Source of the DNA: Rhodobiaceae bacterium
GTDB taxonomy: Bacteria; Pseudomonadota; Alphaproteobacteria; RS24
NCBI GenBank assembly: GCA_024645085.1
Contig: JAHEGN010000003.1
Coordinates: 1 to 53,876, forward strand
DNA: 53,876 nt
Direction of reading: 5' to 3'
Positions within the stretch are counted from its first letter, which is position 1; the number at the start of each line of letters is the position of its first letter. A program made the translations under genes and the position numbers. The notes below the pieces were generated by a model. It worked only from the letters and a program-made list of their open reading frames with translations. It searched no databases and had not been told where the DNA came from. Positions 17,532-25,487 of this stretch are shown here, piece after piece.

Positions 17532-18034
17532 GCCATGAATCAGGCCCCAGCGTGCACGCAAGTGTGGTGCAATTTAATCAGGGGGCGGTGATGCTGATGG
17601 GGCCGTCGGGCAGCGGCAAATCGACTTTGGCCTTGGCTTTAATCCGGCAAAAAAATGCTCATCTGGTGGCTGATGATCGGGCGCTTTTACAAATTGATGC
17701 TGAGCAAAACTTATGCGCCACAGCACCAGAAAATATCGCTGGTTTGATTGAAGTGCGTGGCATGGGATTGCTGCGTATTGGGACAGAAGGGGCGGCGCGG
17801 GCGCCAGCTATTATTCGTCTGGCGGTTGAACTGGTGGCGCGCAAAGATGTACCGCGCCTGCCGGCACAAATTTATCTGCCGCCACAAAATGACTTGCAGC
17901 ACCAGCCAATACCGTTATTACGTTTACACGCTTTTGACGCTCAGACGGTTGACGTTATTATGTTGGCGCTGGCCACTATCGGCCAGCAGGGTTTTGCCGA
18001 GGATGATATTCACACACTGCCAAAGGACGCTTGA
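17528..18034 (+). CDS. hprK: HPr kinase/phosphorylase, short alphaproteobacterial form
   Basis: A 168-residue protein that phosphorylates HPr on serine and can reverse the reaction. The P-loop GPSGSGKS is at 25-32, ADDR at 48-51 and the family signature GLIEVRGMGLLRI around 72-84. It lacks the N-terminal domain of the roughly 310-residue Firmicute enzymes, which is normal in alphaproteobacteria. It overlaps chvG by four bases (ATGA). The rapZ gene that often separates hprK from the EIIA gene in rhizobia and relatives is absent here, and EIIA follows after 43 bases. Confidence 0.93.
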   Translation: MSHESGPSVHASVVQFNQGAVMLMGPSGSGKSTLALALIRQKNAHLVADDRALLQIDAEQNLCATAPENIAGLIEVRGMGLLRIGTEGAARAPAIIRLAVELVARKDVPRLPAQIYLPPQNDLQHQPIPLLRLHAFDAQTVDVIMLALATIGQQGFAEDDIHTLPKDA

Positions 18035-18077
18035 TTGTCAGGTCGTTCCTAGGCACATTGGAGTGAAAGAGGATAAA

Positions 18078-18476
18078 ATGATTGGATTGGTACTGGTAAC
18101 GCATGGTGGGTTGGCCGACGAATTTCGGGCTGCCGTTGAGCATGTGGTGGGCGCGCAAACCCATATGGCGACAATTTCCATTGGCCCTGACGATAATATG
18201 GAAAAGCGCCGTCAGGATATCATTGACGCGATAAGCGCGGTTGATGATGGCGCAGGTGTTGTCTTGCTGACCGATATGTTTGGCGGCACACCATCAAATT
18301 TAGCGATTTCACTGCTAGAAAAAGACCGTGTCGAGGTGATTGCCGGCATTAATCTGCCAATGTTGATCAAATTCGCTAGCATTCGCGAGAACAAAAAATT
18401 GGCTGAGGCTGTGTTGGAAGCCAAAGAAGCGGCGCGCAAATATATTTCCGTCGCCAGCGAAGTGCTCGGCAGTTAA
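18078..18476 (+). CDS. PTS EIIA component, mannose family (regulatory)
   Basis: A 132-residue EIIA of the mannose/fructose family, often called ptsM or manX in this context. The phospho-histidine is His9 in LVTHGG, and the family motif DMFGGTPSN is present. Only the A domain is encoded; there is no EIIB, EIIC or EIID nearby, so it most likely acts as a regulatory phosphate acceptor from HPr rather than in sugar transport. A longer in-frame ORF reaches into hprK, but GAGTGAAAGAGGATAAA before the ATG at 18078 and the conserved domain start fix this start. Confidence 0.92.
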   Translation: MIGLVLVTHGGLADEFRAAVEHVVGAQTHMATISIGPDDNMEKRRQDIIDAISAVDDGAGVVLLTDMFGGTPSNLAISLLEKDRVEVIAGINLPMLIKFASIRENKKLAEAVLEAKEAARKYISVASEVLGS

Positions 18477-18492
18477 CTGCCAGCAGACGCCA

Positions 18493-18768
18493 ATGTCAGA
18501 AACGCTTACCGCCCAGCTTACAATTTCCAATCAACGCGGATTACACGCCCGCGCTTCGGCAAAATTTGTCAATTTGGTCGATGGGTTTGACGCGCAAATT
18601 CAGGTGTCGCGCGAAGGTGAAACCGTTGATGGCGGCTCAATTATGGGGCTGATGATGTTGGGCGCCAGTCTTGGTATGACCATTGAAGTCGCCGCTAGCG
18701 GCACCGAAGCAGCTGCTGCCCTGCAAGCCATTAGCGATTTAGTGGCCCGCAAATTTGACGAAGAATAG
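18493..18768 (+). CDS. ptsH: Phosphocarrier protein HPr
   Basis: A 91-residue HPr. The active-site His18 sits in GLHARASAKFV and the regulatory serine (target of HprK) is Ser49 in DGGSIMGLMML. With both sites intact it can be phosphorylated by enzyme I (PtsP or PtsI, not in this window) and by HprK. It ends the chvI-chvG-hprK-EIIA-ptsH cluster, 16 bases after the EIIA gene, and is followed by a strong hairpin before ahcY. Confidence 0.95.
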   Translation: MSETLTAQLTISNQRGLHARASAKFVNLVDGFDAQIQVSREGETVDGGSIMGLMMLGASLGMTIEVAASGTEAAAALQAISDLVARKFDEE

Positions 18769-18769
18769 T

Positions 18770-18799
18770 CATATAACGACATAAAGAATTCGTTATATG
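18770..18799. promoter_or_regulatory. Perfect 10-bp inverted repeat before ahcY
   Basis: CATATAACGA and TCGTTATATG are perfect inverted repeats around a 10-base loop, starting two bases after the ptsH stop and about 57 bases before ahcY. A second, overlapping near-palindrome ATAAAGAATTCGTTAT lies at 18781-18796. There is no T-run, so a protein operator seems likelier than a terminator. ArsR-family SahR repressors are known to control ahcY in proteobacteria; assignment to SahR is a hypothesis. Confidence 0.5.
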
Positions 18800-18856
18800 T
18801 GCTTGCGATGGTGCTTTTAACCTGCTAAACACAAAGAAATTTTACAGGGGTATAAG

Positions 18857-20146
18857 ATGAGCCAAGATTACAAAATTGCCGATATCACGCTGGCCGATTG
18901 GGGTCGCAAAGAGATTGCTATTGCGGAAACCGAAATGCCGGGGCTGATGGCCCTGCGCGAAGAATATGGCGAGTCCAAGCCGCTGAAAGGCGCGCGCGTT
19001 ACCGGTTGTTTGCATATGACCATTCAAACCGCAGTTCTGATTGAAACATTGACCGCTTTGGGCGCTGAAGTGCGCTGGTCGTCATGTAATATTTTCTCGA
19101 CCCAAGATCACGCTGCTGCGGCGATTGCTGCAAGCGGCGTTCCTGTGTTTGCTTGGAAAGGCGAAACCGAGGAAGAATATTGGTGGTGTGTTGAGCAGAC
19201 CATTAAGGGGCCAGATGGATGGACACCAAATATTCTTTTGGATGATGGTGGCGATCTGACGCAAATTTGCCACGAAAAATATCCAGAAGTGCTTGATGAT
19301 TGCGTTGGCGTTTCTGAAGAAACCACCACAGGTGTGTTGCGGCTTTATGATATGGCCCGCGATGGCACATTGAAAGTGCCAGCCATCAACGTCAATGACA
19401 GTGTTACGAAATCGAAATTTGACAATCTATATGGTTGCCGCGAAAGCCTTGTTGACGGCGTGAAGCGCGCCACAGATGTGATGATTGCCGGCAAAGTCGC
19501 GGTTGTCTGCGGTTATGGCGACGTTGGTAAAGGTTCGGCTGAAAGCCTGCGCTCGCAAGGGGCGCGGGTGATGGTGACAGAAATCGACCCGATTTGCGCC
19601 CTGCAAGCGGCGATGGAAGGCTATGAAGTCACGACCATGGAAGATGCGGCGCCAATTGGTGATATTTTCATTTCCGCCACTGGCAATAAAGACATTATTA
19701 CGCTCGACCATATGCGGGTTATGAAAGACCGCGCAATAGTCGGCAATATCGGCCATTTCGATAGTGAAATTCAGGTTCATGCTCTGAAAAATTATCAATG
19801 GCATAATGTGAAGCCGCAGGTCGACGAAGTCGAGTTTCCTGATGGCAAACGGATTATTCTTCTGGCCGAAGGACGTTTGCTCAATCTTGGTTGCGCTACC
19901 GGCCACCCTAGCTTTGTGATGAGTGCATCATTTACCAATCAGGTGTTGGCGCAAATGGAGCTCTGGCAAAATGGTAAAAACTATGATCTGCAAGTTTATG
20001 TCCTGCCGAAACATTTGGATGAAAAAGTCGCACGTCTGCATTTGGCCAAATTGGGTGCCAAATTGACCCAGCTGTCTGATGATCAGGCCAAATATTTGGG
20101 TATTCCAGAGCAAGGACCGTTCAAGCCAGAACATTATCGCTACTAA
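18857..20146 (+). CDS. ahcY: S-adenosylhomocysteine hydrolase
   Basis: The 429-residue cytosolic NAD-dependent enzyme splits S-adenosylhomocysteine into adenosine and homocysteine, relieving product inhibition of methyltransferases. The NAD motif [14 protein letters not shown] lies in the central Rossmann domain, TVNDSVTK-like substrate residues appear as [13 protein letters not shown], and the conserved tail PFKPEHYRY closes the protein. Its length is near that of the animal enzyme; many alphaproteobacterial homologs are some 35-45 residues longer because of an internal insertion. AGGGGTATAAG precedes the ATG. It lies 88 bases after ptsH, across a hairpin that may regulate it. Confidence 0.97.
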   Translation: MSQDYKIADITLADWGRKEIAIAETEMPGLMALREEYGESKPLKGARVTGCLHMTIQTAVLIETLTALGAEVRWSSCNIFSTQDHAAAAIAASGVPVFAWKGETEEEYWWCVEQTIKGPDGWTPNILLDDGGDLTQICHEKYPEVLDDCVGVSEETTTGVLRLYDMARDGTLKVPAINVNDSVTKSKFDNLYGCRESLVDGVKRATDVMIAGKVAVVCGYGDVGKGSAESLRSQGARVMVTEIDPICALQAAMEGYEVTTMEDAAPIGDIFISATGNKDIITLDHMRVMKDRAIVGNIGHFDSEIQVHALKNYQWHNVKPQVDEVEFPDGKRIILLAEGRLLNLGCATGHPSFVMSASFTNQVLAQMELWQNGKNYDLQVYVLPKHLDEKVARLHLAKLGAKLTQLSDDQAKYLGIPEQGPFKPEHYRY

Positions 20147-20180
20147 ACAAGCCAGCCAGAGGCTTGCCAAATGATGCCGG

Positions 20181-21731
20181 ATGATTACAAATCGGCAGAT
20201 GAGTAAAGCCATGGCCTGTTTTGATTTTATCGTCGATAGCCAAGCCGCCACCCATCGTGTGGCGCATTGGCTGCGGCCGCTTTTGGGCGGGCGCGGATAT
20301 ATCTCGCTGGTCGGTGATTTGGGCGTCGGCAAGACCGAATTTGCCCGTGCTTTTGTCCGCGCCTATTGCGGCGATATTATCGTTCCTAGTCCGAGCTTCA
20401 CCCTGGTTCAGCCTTATGAGGGCGACAATGTGCGCCTGTTGCACGCCGACCTTTATCGATTGGGTGAAGCCAGTGAGATTTATGAACTTGGCCTGATTGA
20501 CGCCATGGACGACCATATTTGCTTGATCGAATGGGCCGATAAAGCCGATGGTTTGTTACCACAGGCGGATGTCACTTTGCGTTTTGATATGGTCGCCGGG
20601 CACGATCATCAGCGGCATATTGAAATCAGCGCCCAAGATGAAACCCTAGTGACCGCCGTGCAAGCTGCCTATCAGCGCGATCAACAGGTCGAACAATTTC
20701 TCGCCACGACTGAATGGTCGCCAGCGCAAGCGCAGCGCCAGCCGTTGGCTGGTGATGCTTCGACGCGGCGTTATGATCGCCTAACCAAAACCAACGGCCA
20801 TTCGGCGGTATTGATGGACTGGCAATCCGGCCCAGATGGGGCGGCTGATTATGATGGCCAGGCTTATTCGCAGGTCGTGCATTTGGCCGAGGCCACGCCG
20901 GCCTATTGCCGCATGAACCAATGGTTGGAATCTCATGACATGCGCGTACCGCAGATTCTGGCCAGTGATGAGGCGGCGGGCTTTGTGCTTTTGGAAGACC
21001 TTGGCGATATGACCTTGGCGGCACTCGACAAAGCAGGCGATGAAAGACAAAAGCCGATCGTCTATGCCGAGGCGATTGACAATCTTGTGCATTTACACGC
21101 CCAGCCCGCGGCCGATTTTCTCGCCGCCTATGATGGCCGTGTGCAAGCCATTGAAACCAGCCTGTTTCTTGATTGGTATTTGCCATGGCGCGGCATCAAA
21201 GTGTCGCAAAACGCGCGGCAAATTTGGATGAGCCTATGGCAAGATTTGGGCGATAGTCTCATGGCCGCACCAAAGGTCAGCGTTTTGCGCGATTTTCATT
21301 CGGTGAATATGCTATGGCAACCGCAAGCACAGGGACGCTATCGTTTGGGCTTGATTGACGTACAAGATGCGCTGGCTGGTCACGCCGCCTATGACCTCGT
21401 CTCTTTATTGCAAGACGCGCGCCTAAATGTGTCGCCAAAGCAAGTCGACCACAGCTATCAAAGCTATGTTGACGCGCGTTTTGATTTGGCGGCTGACCAA
21501 CAGGCCTTTGCGCGCGCCTATGCGATTGCCGGTGCGCAGCGCAATTTTAAAATCGCTGGCATATTTGTTCGACTTGCCCAGCGTGACGCAAAACCCAATT
21601 ACCTCAATCACTTACCGCGTATTATCGGCTATATTCAGGGCAATCTTGCGCATTCTGCCTTAGCTGATATTGCCGCATGGCTCGAAGCCGAAGCACCGAT
21701 GAGTTTAGCGCTTGATGCTGGTGACGCATGA
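20181..21731 (+). CDS. TsaE-AmgK fusion: t6A ATPase plus sugar kinase
   Basis: The 516-residue protein joins two enzymes. Residues about 1-155 are TsaE, the ATPase needed for threonylcarbamoyl-adenosine (t6A) tRNA modification: Walker A GDLGVGKT (45-52), PSPSFTLVQ and HADLYRLG. Residues about 175-516 are an aminoglycoside-phosphotransferase-fold kinase with RDFHSVNML (catalytic loop) and GLIDVQDA (metal-binding Asp). Because murU follows with a four-base overlap, the kinase is probably AmgK, which phosphorylates N-acetylmuramate/N-acetylglucosamine at C1 for peptidoglycan recycling. The start is uncertain: ATGs at 20181, 20199 and 20211 are in frame and none has a clear ribosome binding site. 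Confidence 0.88.
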   Translation: MITNRQMSKAMACFDFIVDSQAATHRVAHWLRPLLGGRGYISLVGDLGVGKTEFARAFVRAYCGDIIVPSPSFTLVQPYEGDNVRLLHADLYRLGEASEIYELGLIDAMDDHICLIEWADKADGLLPQADVTLRFDMVAGHDHQRHIEISAQDETLVTAVQAAYQRDQQVEQFLATTEWSPAQAQRQPLAGDASTRRYDRLTKTNGHSAVLMDWQSGPDGAADYDGQAYSQVVHLAEATPAYCRMNQWLESHDMRVPQILASDEAAGFVLLEDLGDMTLAALDKAGDERQKPIVYAEAIDNLVHLHAQPAADFLAAYDGRVQAIETSLFLDWYLPWRGIKVSQNARQIWMSLWQDLGDSLMAAPKVSVLRDFHSVNMLWQPQAQGRYRLGLIDVQDALAGHAAYDLVSLLQDARLNVSPKQVDHSYQSYVDARFDLAADQQAFARAYAIAGAQRNFKIAGIFVRLAQRDAKPNYLNHLPRIIGYIQGNLAHSALADIAAWLEAEAPMSLALDAGDA

Positions 21732-22435
21732 GCGCGCCGATAACCACAGCGATGATTTTAGCAGCTGGGCGCGGCACCCGCATGCGCGCCCATGCTAACG
21801 ACCCGCCCAAACCATTGGTTGAAATTGCCGGTCAGAGCCTACTCACTCGGATGATTGATCGATTGCAAGCGGCGGGTATTGAACGCATTATCATAAATCT
21901 GCACCATAAGGCCGCGTTCATCACCGCGCATTTGCAAGCCCGCACACAGGGGCCGGAGATTATTTTTGCCGATGAAACGCAGGCCTTATTGGACACTGGC
22001 GGCGGCGTTAAAAATGCCCTGCCGCTTTTGGGCGCGGCCCCTTTTGTGGTCTGCAATGCTGATGTTCTCTGGCAGGAAAACAGCAATAATATAGCCGCCT
22101 TAATGGCCGATTTTGATGCCCAGCGGATGGATGTTTTATTACTCATGGCTGATAAGGCGAGCAGCTCGGGCTATGATGGCTGCGGCGATTATTGCCTCAT
22201 TGCCGATGGTCAATTGCGCCGCCGTTTGGATGAGGACGACGCGGCTATTTTTTCTGGCGTGCGCATTGTGACACCGCAAGCGGTTGCCGGCATAGACGAT
22301 ACAGTGTTTTCGTTCAACGCCATATTTGATGCCGCCGAAGCCCGCCAACGCTTATTCGGGCGGCGGCTGGATGGGCGCTGGATGCACGTCGGCACACCTG
22401 AGGGCCGCGCTGAAGCGGAAGCAATTATCGGCTAA
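21728..22435 (+). CDS. murU: N-acetylmuramate-1-phosphate uridylyltransferase MurU
   Basis: A 235-residue nucleotidyltransferase of the GT-A-like pyrophosphorylase family. The nucleotide loop AAGRGTRM is at residues 12-19 and the conserved PPKPL lysine at 28; the metal Asp is in CNADVLW. Together with AmgK it converts recycled MurNAc to UDP-MurNAc, bypassing de novo synthesis and the fosfomycin target MurA. Its ATG overlaps the stop of the TsaE-AmgK gene (ATGA), strongly linking the two. Without that context it could be called a generic NTP-transferase. Confidence 0.85.
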   Translation: MSAPITTAMILAAGRGTRMRAHANDPPKPLVEIAGQSLLTRMIDRLQAAGIERIIINLHHKAAFITAHLQARTQGPEIIFADETQALLDTGGGVKNALPLLGAAPFVVCNADVLWQENSNNIAALMADFDAQRMDVLLLMADKASSSGYDGCGDYCLIADGQLRRRLDEDDAAIFSGVRIVTPQAVAGIDDTVFSFNAIFDAAEARQRLFGRRLDGRWMHVGTPEGRAEAEAIIG

Positions 22436-22484
22436 AACTTATATTGGAGCCCCGCATAGGGTCGACGCTGTGGTATCATCAGGC

Positions 22485-25400
22485 ATGAACGATTCTGAGC
22501 GCCTTAAAATATATAATATCGCCGCCGGACAACCTTTTTTGAGCGTGCTGGCTGACAGTATCAGCGATGACAAGCAGCGGCAGGAGGTTTTCGGCCCCTG
22601 TCAGCTGGAGGATGTGACAATTCTATTGCCCACCCGACGGGCGGCCCGGCATTTGTCGCAACTGCTTTTGTCGCGCGCTCAAAGCCAGGGTCAGCAGGCG
22701 GTTTTATTGCCGCATATTGGCACTTTGGGTGATTTGGATGAGTACAGCTTTGAGGCCGGCCTAGGCGATGGTGCGACGGCTCTTGATTTGCCGGCAGCTA
22801 TTGACCCGCGAGCGCGGCATTTTTATTTTCTTAAACTTATTCGAAAATGGGCTGAGCAAACCGAGCAGGAACTCAGTGCTGTGCGCCTGTCAGCCTTGGC
22901 TTACGACCTTGAGGGGCTTCTGGATCAGGCACAAAATGAACAAATTGATTGGGCTTCCTTGCCGAATCTGGTGACCGGTGAATTGGCGCAAAATTGGGAA
23001 ATCACGGTTGAGTTTCTGAAAATTATTACTGAGTTCTGGCCCGCCTTTTTGCGCGATAATGACTTATTGGATCCTGTCGAGCGGCGCAATCATTTGCTCG
23101 CCGCCCGCACCCAGATATGGCGCCAGCGTCCACCTGATGGTCCAGTCATCGCTGCTGGCTCGACCGGTAGTATTCGTTCAACCGCCGATTTATTGCAGGT
23201 GATTGCCAGCCTGCCGCGTGGCGCAGTTATTCTGCCGGGGCTGGATATGATGGCCGATGAGGATTGTTGGCGGGCGATTATTGCCGATGCTTCGCACCCG
23301 CAAAATCTCATGGCCGGCCTATTAACCTATTTGGATGTTGATCGCGAGCAAATAAAGCCATGGCCGGGCAGCGCCCCGATGGCGCCAATGGCGCAGCTCA
23401 TTAATCAAGCCTTGGTGCCAGTGCCACAAACCGCTCTCTGGGCGCAAGCGACTCAGCAGCAATCAGCTGATACGCCGAAGCCGTCTTTGCAGATGACGCA
23501 TTGCCATTTAATTGAAGCACCCGACCAGCGCAGTGAGGCGGGGGCTGTGGCCATGGCCATGCGTGCAGTTTATGAAAAGCCAGGACAAACGGCGGCTTTG
23601 GTAACACGCGACAGAAATTTGGCCCGCCGCGTCGCCGCTGAATTGCGCCGTTGGGACATTGAGGTTGATGATTCAGCCGGACAACCTTTAACGCAAACAC
23701 CAGCCGCCGCTGTCCTGCGATTAATTTTGCGTTGTCTGCAAGATGGTTTTGCGCCCGTGAGCTTTTTGGCGTTGATGAAACACCCGATGGTGTCTTTAGG
23801 GATGGCCCGCGGCCACCATTTGACCGCCGTGCGTAGTTTGGAGGCGGAAATTCTGCGCGGCCCGCGCCCGTCAGCAGGATTGGCTGGCATGCAGCGGGCG
23901 TGGCAACAAACGCAAGCCGAACCCAATGAGCTATTAACCGCATGCGCAAACGCCTTCGCAAATCTTCTGGCTTTACCGCGGCAAAGCAATATTGCCGAAT
24001 TGGCACCAGCCCTGTTGCATACGGCTGAGGCCTTGATTGCCAATGACAAAGGCGACCACCTGCCATTGTTTGAAAATGGTGAGGATGGTCGCGCCCTGGC
24101 CGAATTTTTCGACAGTCTTATGCAACATGCGCATTTGGCGCCATCGGTCGACCTTACCGATTGGCCAGAATTATTTGATTTATGGTTGTCGCAACATAGC
24201 GTGCGACGCCTGCCACGCTCGACGCCACGGCTCTTTATCTGGGGCCCTTTAGAGGCTCGCCTGATGCAGCCCGATGTAATGATTTTGGGTGGCTTAAATG
24301 AGGCTAGCTGGCCGCCTTTGCCAGAAACAGGCCCATGGTTATCGCGGCCGATGCGGGCGCAAATTAAGCTGAGTCAGCCAGAGCGGCAAATTGGCTTGGC
24401 GGCGCATGACTTTGCTCAAGGGGCGAGCGCGCCGCAAGTATTTTTGACTCGCGCCATGAAAGTCGATGGTTCACCAAGTGTGGCGGCGCGCTGGCTGCGA
24501 CGTCTGGAAACATTGTGCAATGGTCTGCCGAGAGAGCAGGGTGAGAAATATTTGGCTTGGTGGCAGCAATTGGACAATCCGCCGACCTCCGATGGGGCAG
24601 CACAACCGGCTGTGCGCCCGATGCCGTGCCCGCCAGTGGCAGCGCGGCCAAATTCATTGTCGGTGACGCAAATTGAGACGCTGTTATTTGACCCTTATAA
24701 AATTTACGCCCGTAAAATTCTCGGCCTCAAAGAATTGCAAGCTGTCGACGCACCGGCGGGTGCAGCGCATCGCGGCAATTTATTGCACGACTTGTTCGAG
24801 CAACTCATCCGCGACGGGCGCCATTTGGGTGACACGATAGCCGAAGACATTATGAGCTACGCCAAGGCAGCCGAGGCCAATTTCCCCGGTGGCGCTTCTG
24901 TCATGCGGTTTTGGCAGGCGCGGTTGCAAGCTGTGGCTGACTGGTTTGCCGACTATGAAACCCTGCGGCGCGCCGATACCGCTGATAGCGTGGTCGAAGA
25001 AACCGGACGATTGACCCTGTCAATTGACGGGCAAGATTTTACCATCACAGCAAAGGCCGATCGGATTGATAAATTGACCGACGGCAGTTATGCGGTGATT
25101 GACTATAAAACCGGTGCGGTGCCATCGCAAAAATCGGTTGCCGAACATCTGGCGCCGCAATTAACTCTTGAAGCGGCTATTTTGCAGGCCGGTGGTTTTA
25201 CGGAGCATGGCTTGCCGCCTGCGCCGGTCAAAACACTCGATTATTTGCGTCTTACCGGCCGCCATCCGCCGGGTGAACGCTTGTCTATTGCGGCCACGCC
25301 AGAGCTCGTGCAGGGCGCCTTAGACATGTTGCATAAGCTCATTGCCAGCTATCAAAAGCCTGACCAGCCTTATGTTTCGCATATGCGCCCGAAAAATCAA

Positions 25401-25487
25401 AATTTTGTCAGCGCTTATGACCATTTAGCGCGGCTGGCTGAGTGGCGCAGCGCCCTTGATGAGGGGAGGGGTGATGAGCAAGATTGA
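22485..25487 (+). CDS. addB: Double-strand break repair protein AddB
   Basis: The 1000-residue subunit of the AddAB helicase-nuclease, which resects double-strand breaks and loads RecA. The N-terminal part has the inactive-helicase fold typical of AddB (ILLPTRRAARHLSQLL). The C terminus holds a RecB-type nuclease domain: GNLLHDLFEQL, then ITAKADRID and the catalytic VIDYKTG near residue 870. A longer in-frame ORF overlaps murU; the ATG at 22485, beginning MNDSERLKIYNI, is favoured because it clears murU by 49 bases. The gene overlaps addA by 14 bases. Confidence 0.94.
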   Translation: MNDSERLKIYNIAAGQPFLSVLADSISDDKQRQEVFGPCQLEDVTILLPTRRAARHLSQLLLSRAQSQGQQAVLLPHIGTLGDLDEYSFEAGLGDGATALDLPAAIDPRARHFYFLKLIRKWAEQTEQELSAVRLSALAYDLEGLLDQAQNEQIDWASLPNLVTGELAQNWEITVEFLKIITEFWPAFLRDNDLLDPVERRNHLLAARTQIWRQRPPDGPVIAAGSTGSIRSTADLLQVIASLPRGAVILPGLDMMADEDCWRAIIADASHPQNLMAGLLTYLDVDREQIKPWPGSAPMAPMAQLINQALVPVPQTALWAQATQQQSADTPKPSLQMTHCHLIEAPDQRSEAGAVAMAMRAVYEKPGQTAALVTRDRNLARRVAAELRRWDIEVDDSAGQPLTQTPAAAVLRLILRCLQDGFAPVSFLALMKHPMVSLGMARGHHLTAVRSLEAEILRGPRPSAGLAGMQRAWQQTQAEPNELLTACANAFANLLALPRQSNIAELAPALLHTAEALIANDKGDHLPLFENGEDGRALAEFFDSLMQHAHLAPSVDLTDWPELFDLWLSQHSVRRLPRSTPRLFIWGPLEARLMQPDVMILGGLNEASWPPLPETGPWLSRPMRAQIKLSQPERQIGLAAHDFAQGASAPQVFLTRAMKVDGSPSVAARWLRRLETLCNGLPREQGEKYLAWWQQLDNPPTSDGAAQPAVRPMPCPPVAARPNSLSVTQIETLLFDPYKIYARKILGLKELQAVDAPAGAAHRGNLLHDLFEQLIRDGRHLGDTIAEDIMSYAKAAEANFPGGASVMRFWQARLQAVADWFADYETLRRADTADSVVEETGRLTLSIDGQDFTITAKADRIDKLTDGSYAVIDYKTGAVPSQKSVAEHLAPQLTLEAAILQAGGFTEHGLPPAPVKTLDYLRLTGRHPPGERLSIAATPELVQGALDMLHKLIASYQKPDQPYVSHMRPKNQNFVSAYDHLARLAEWRSALDEGRGDEQD

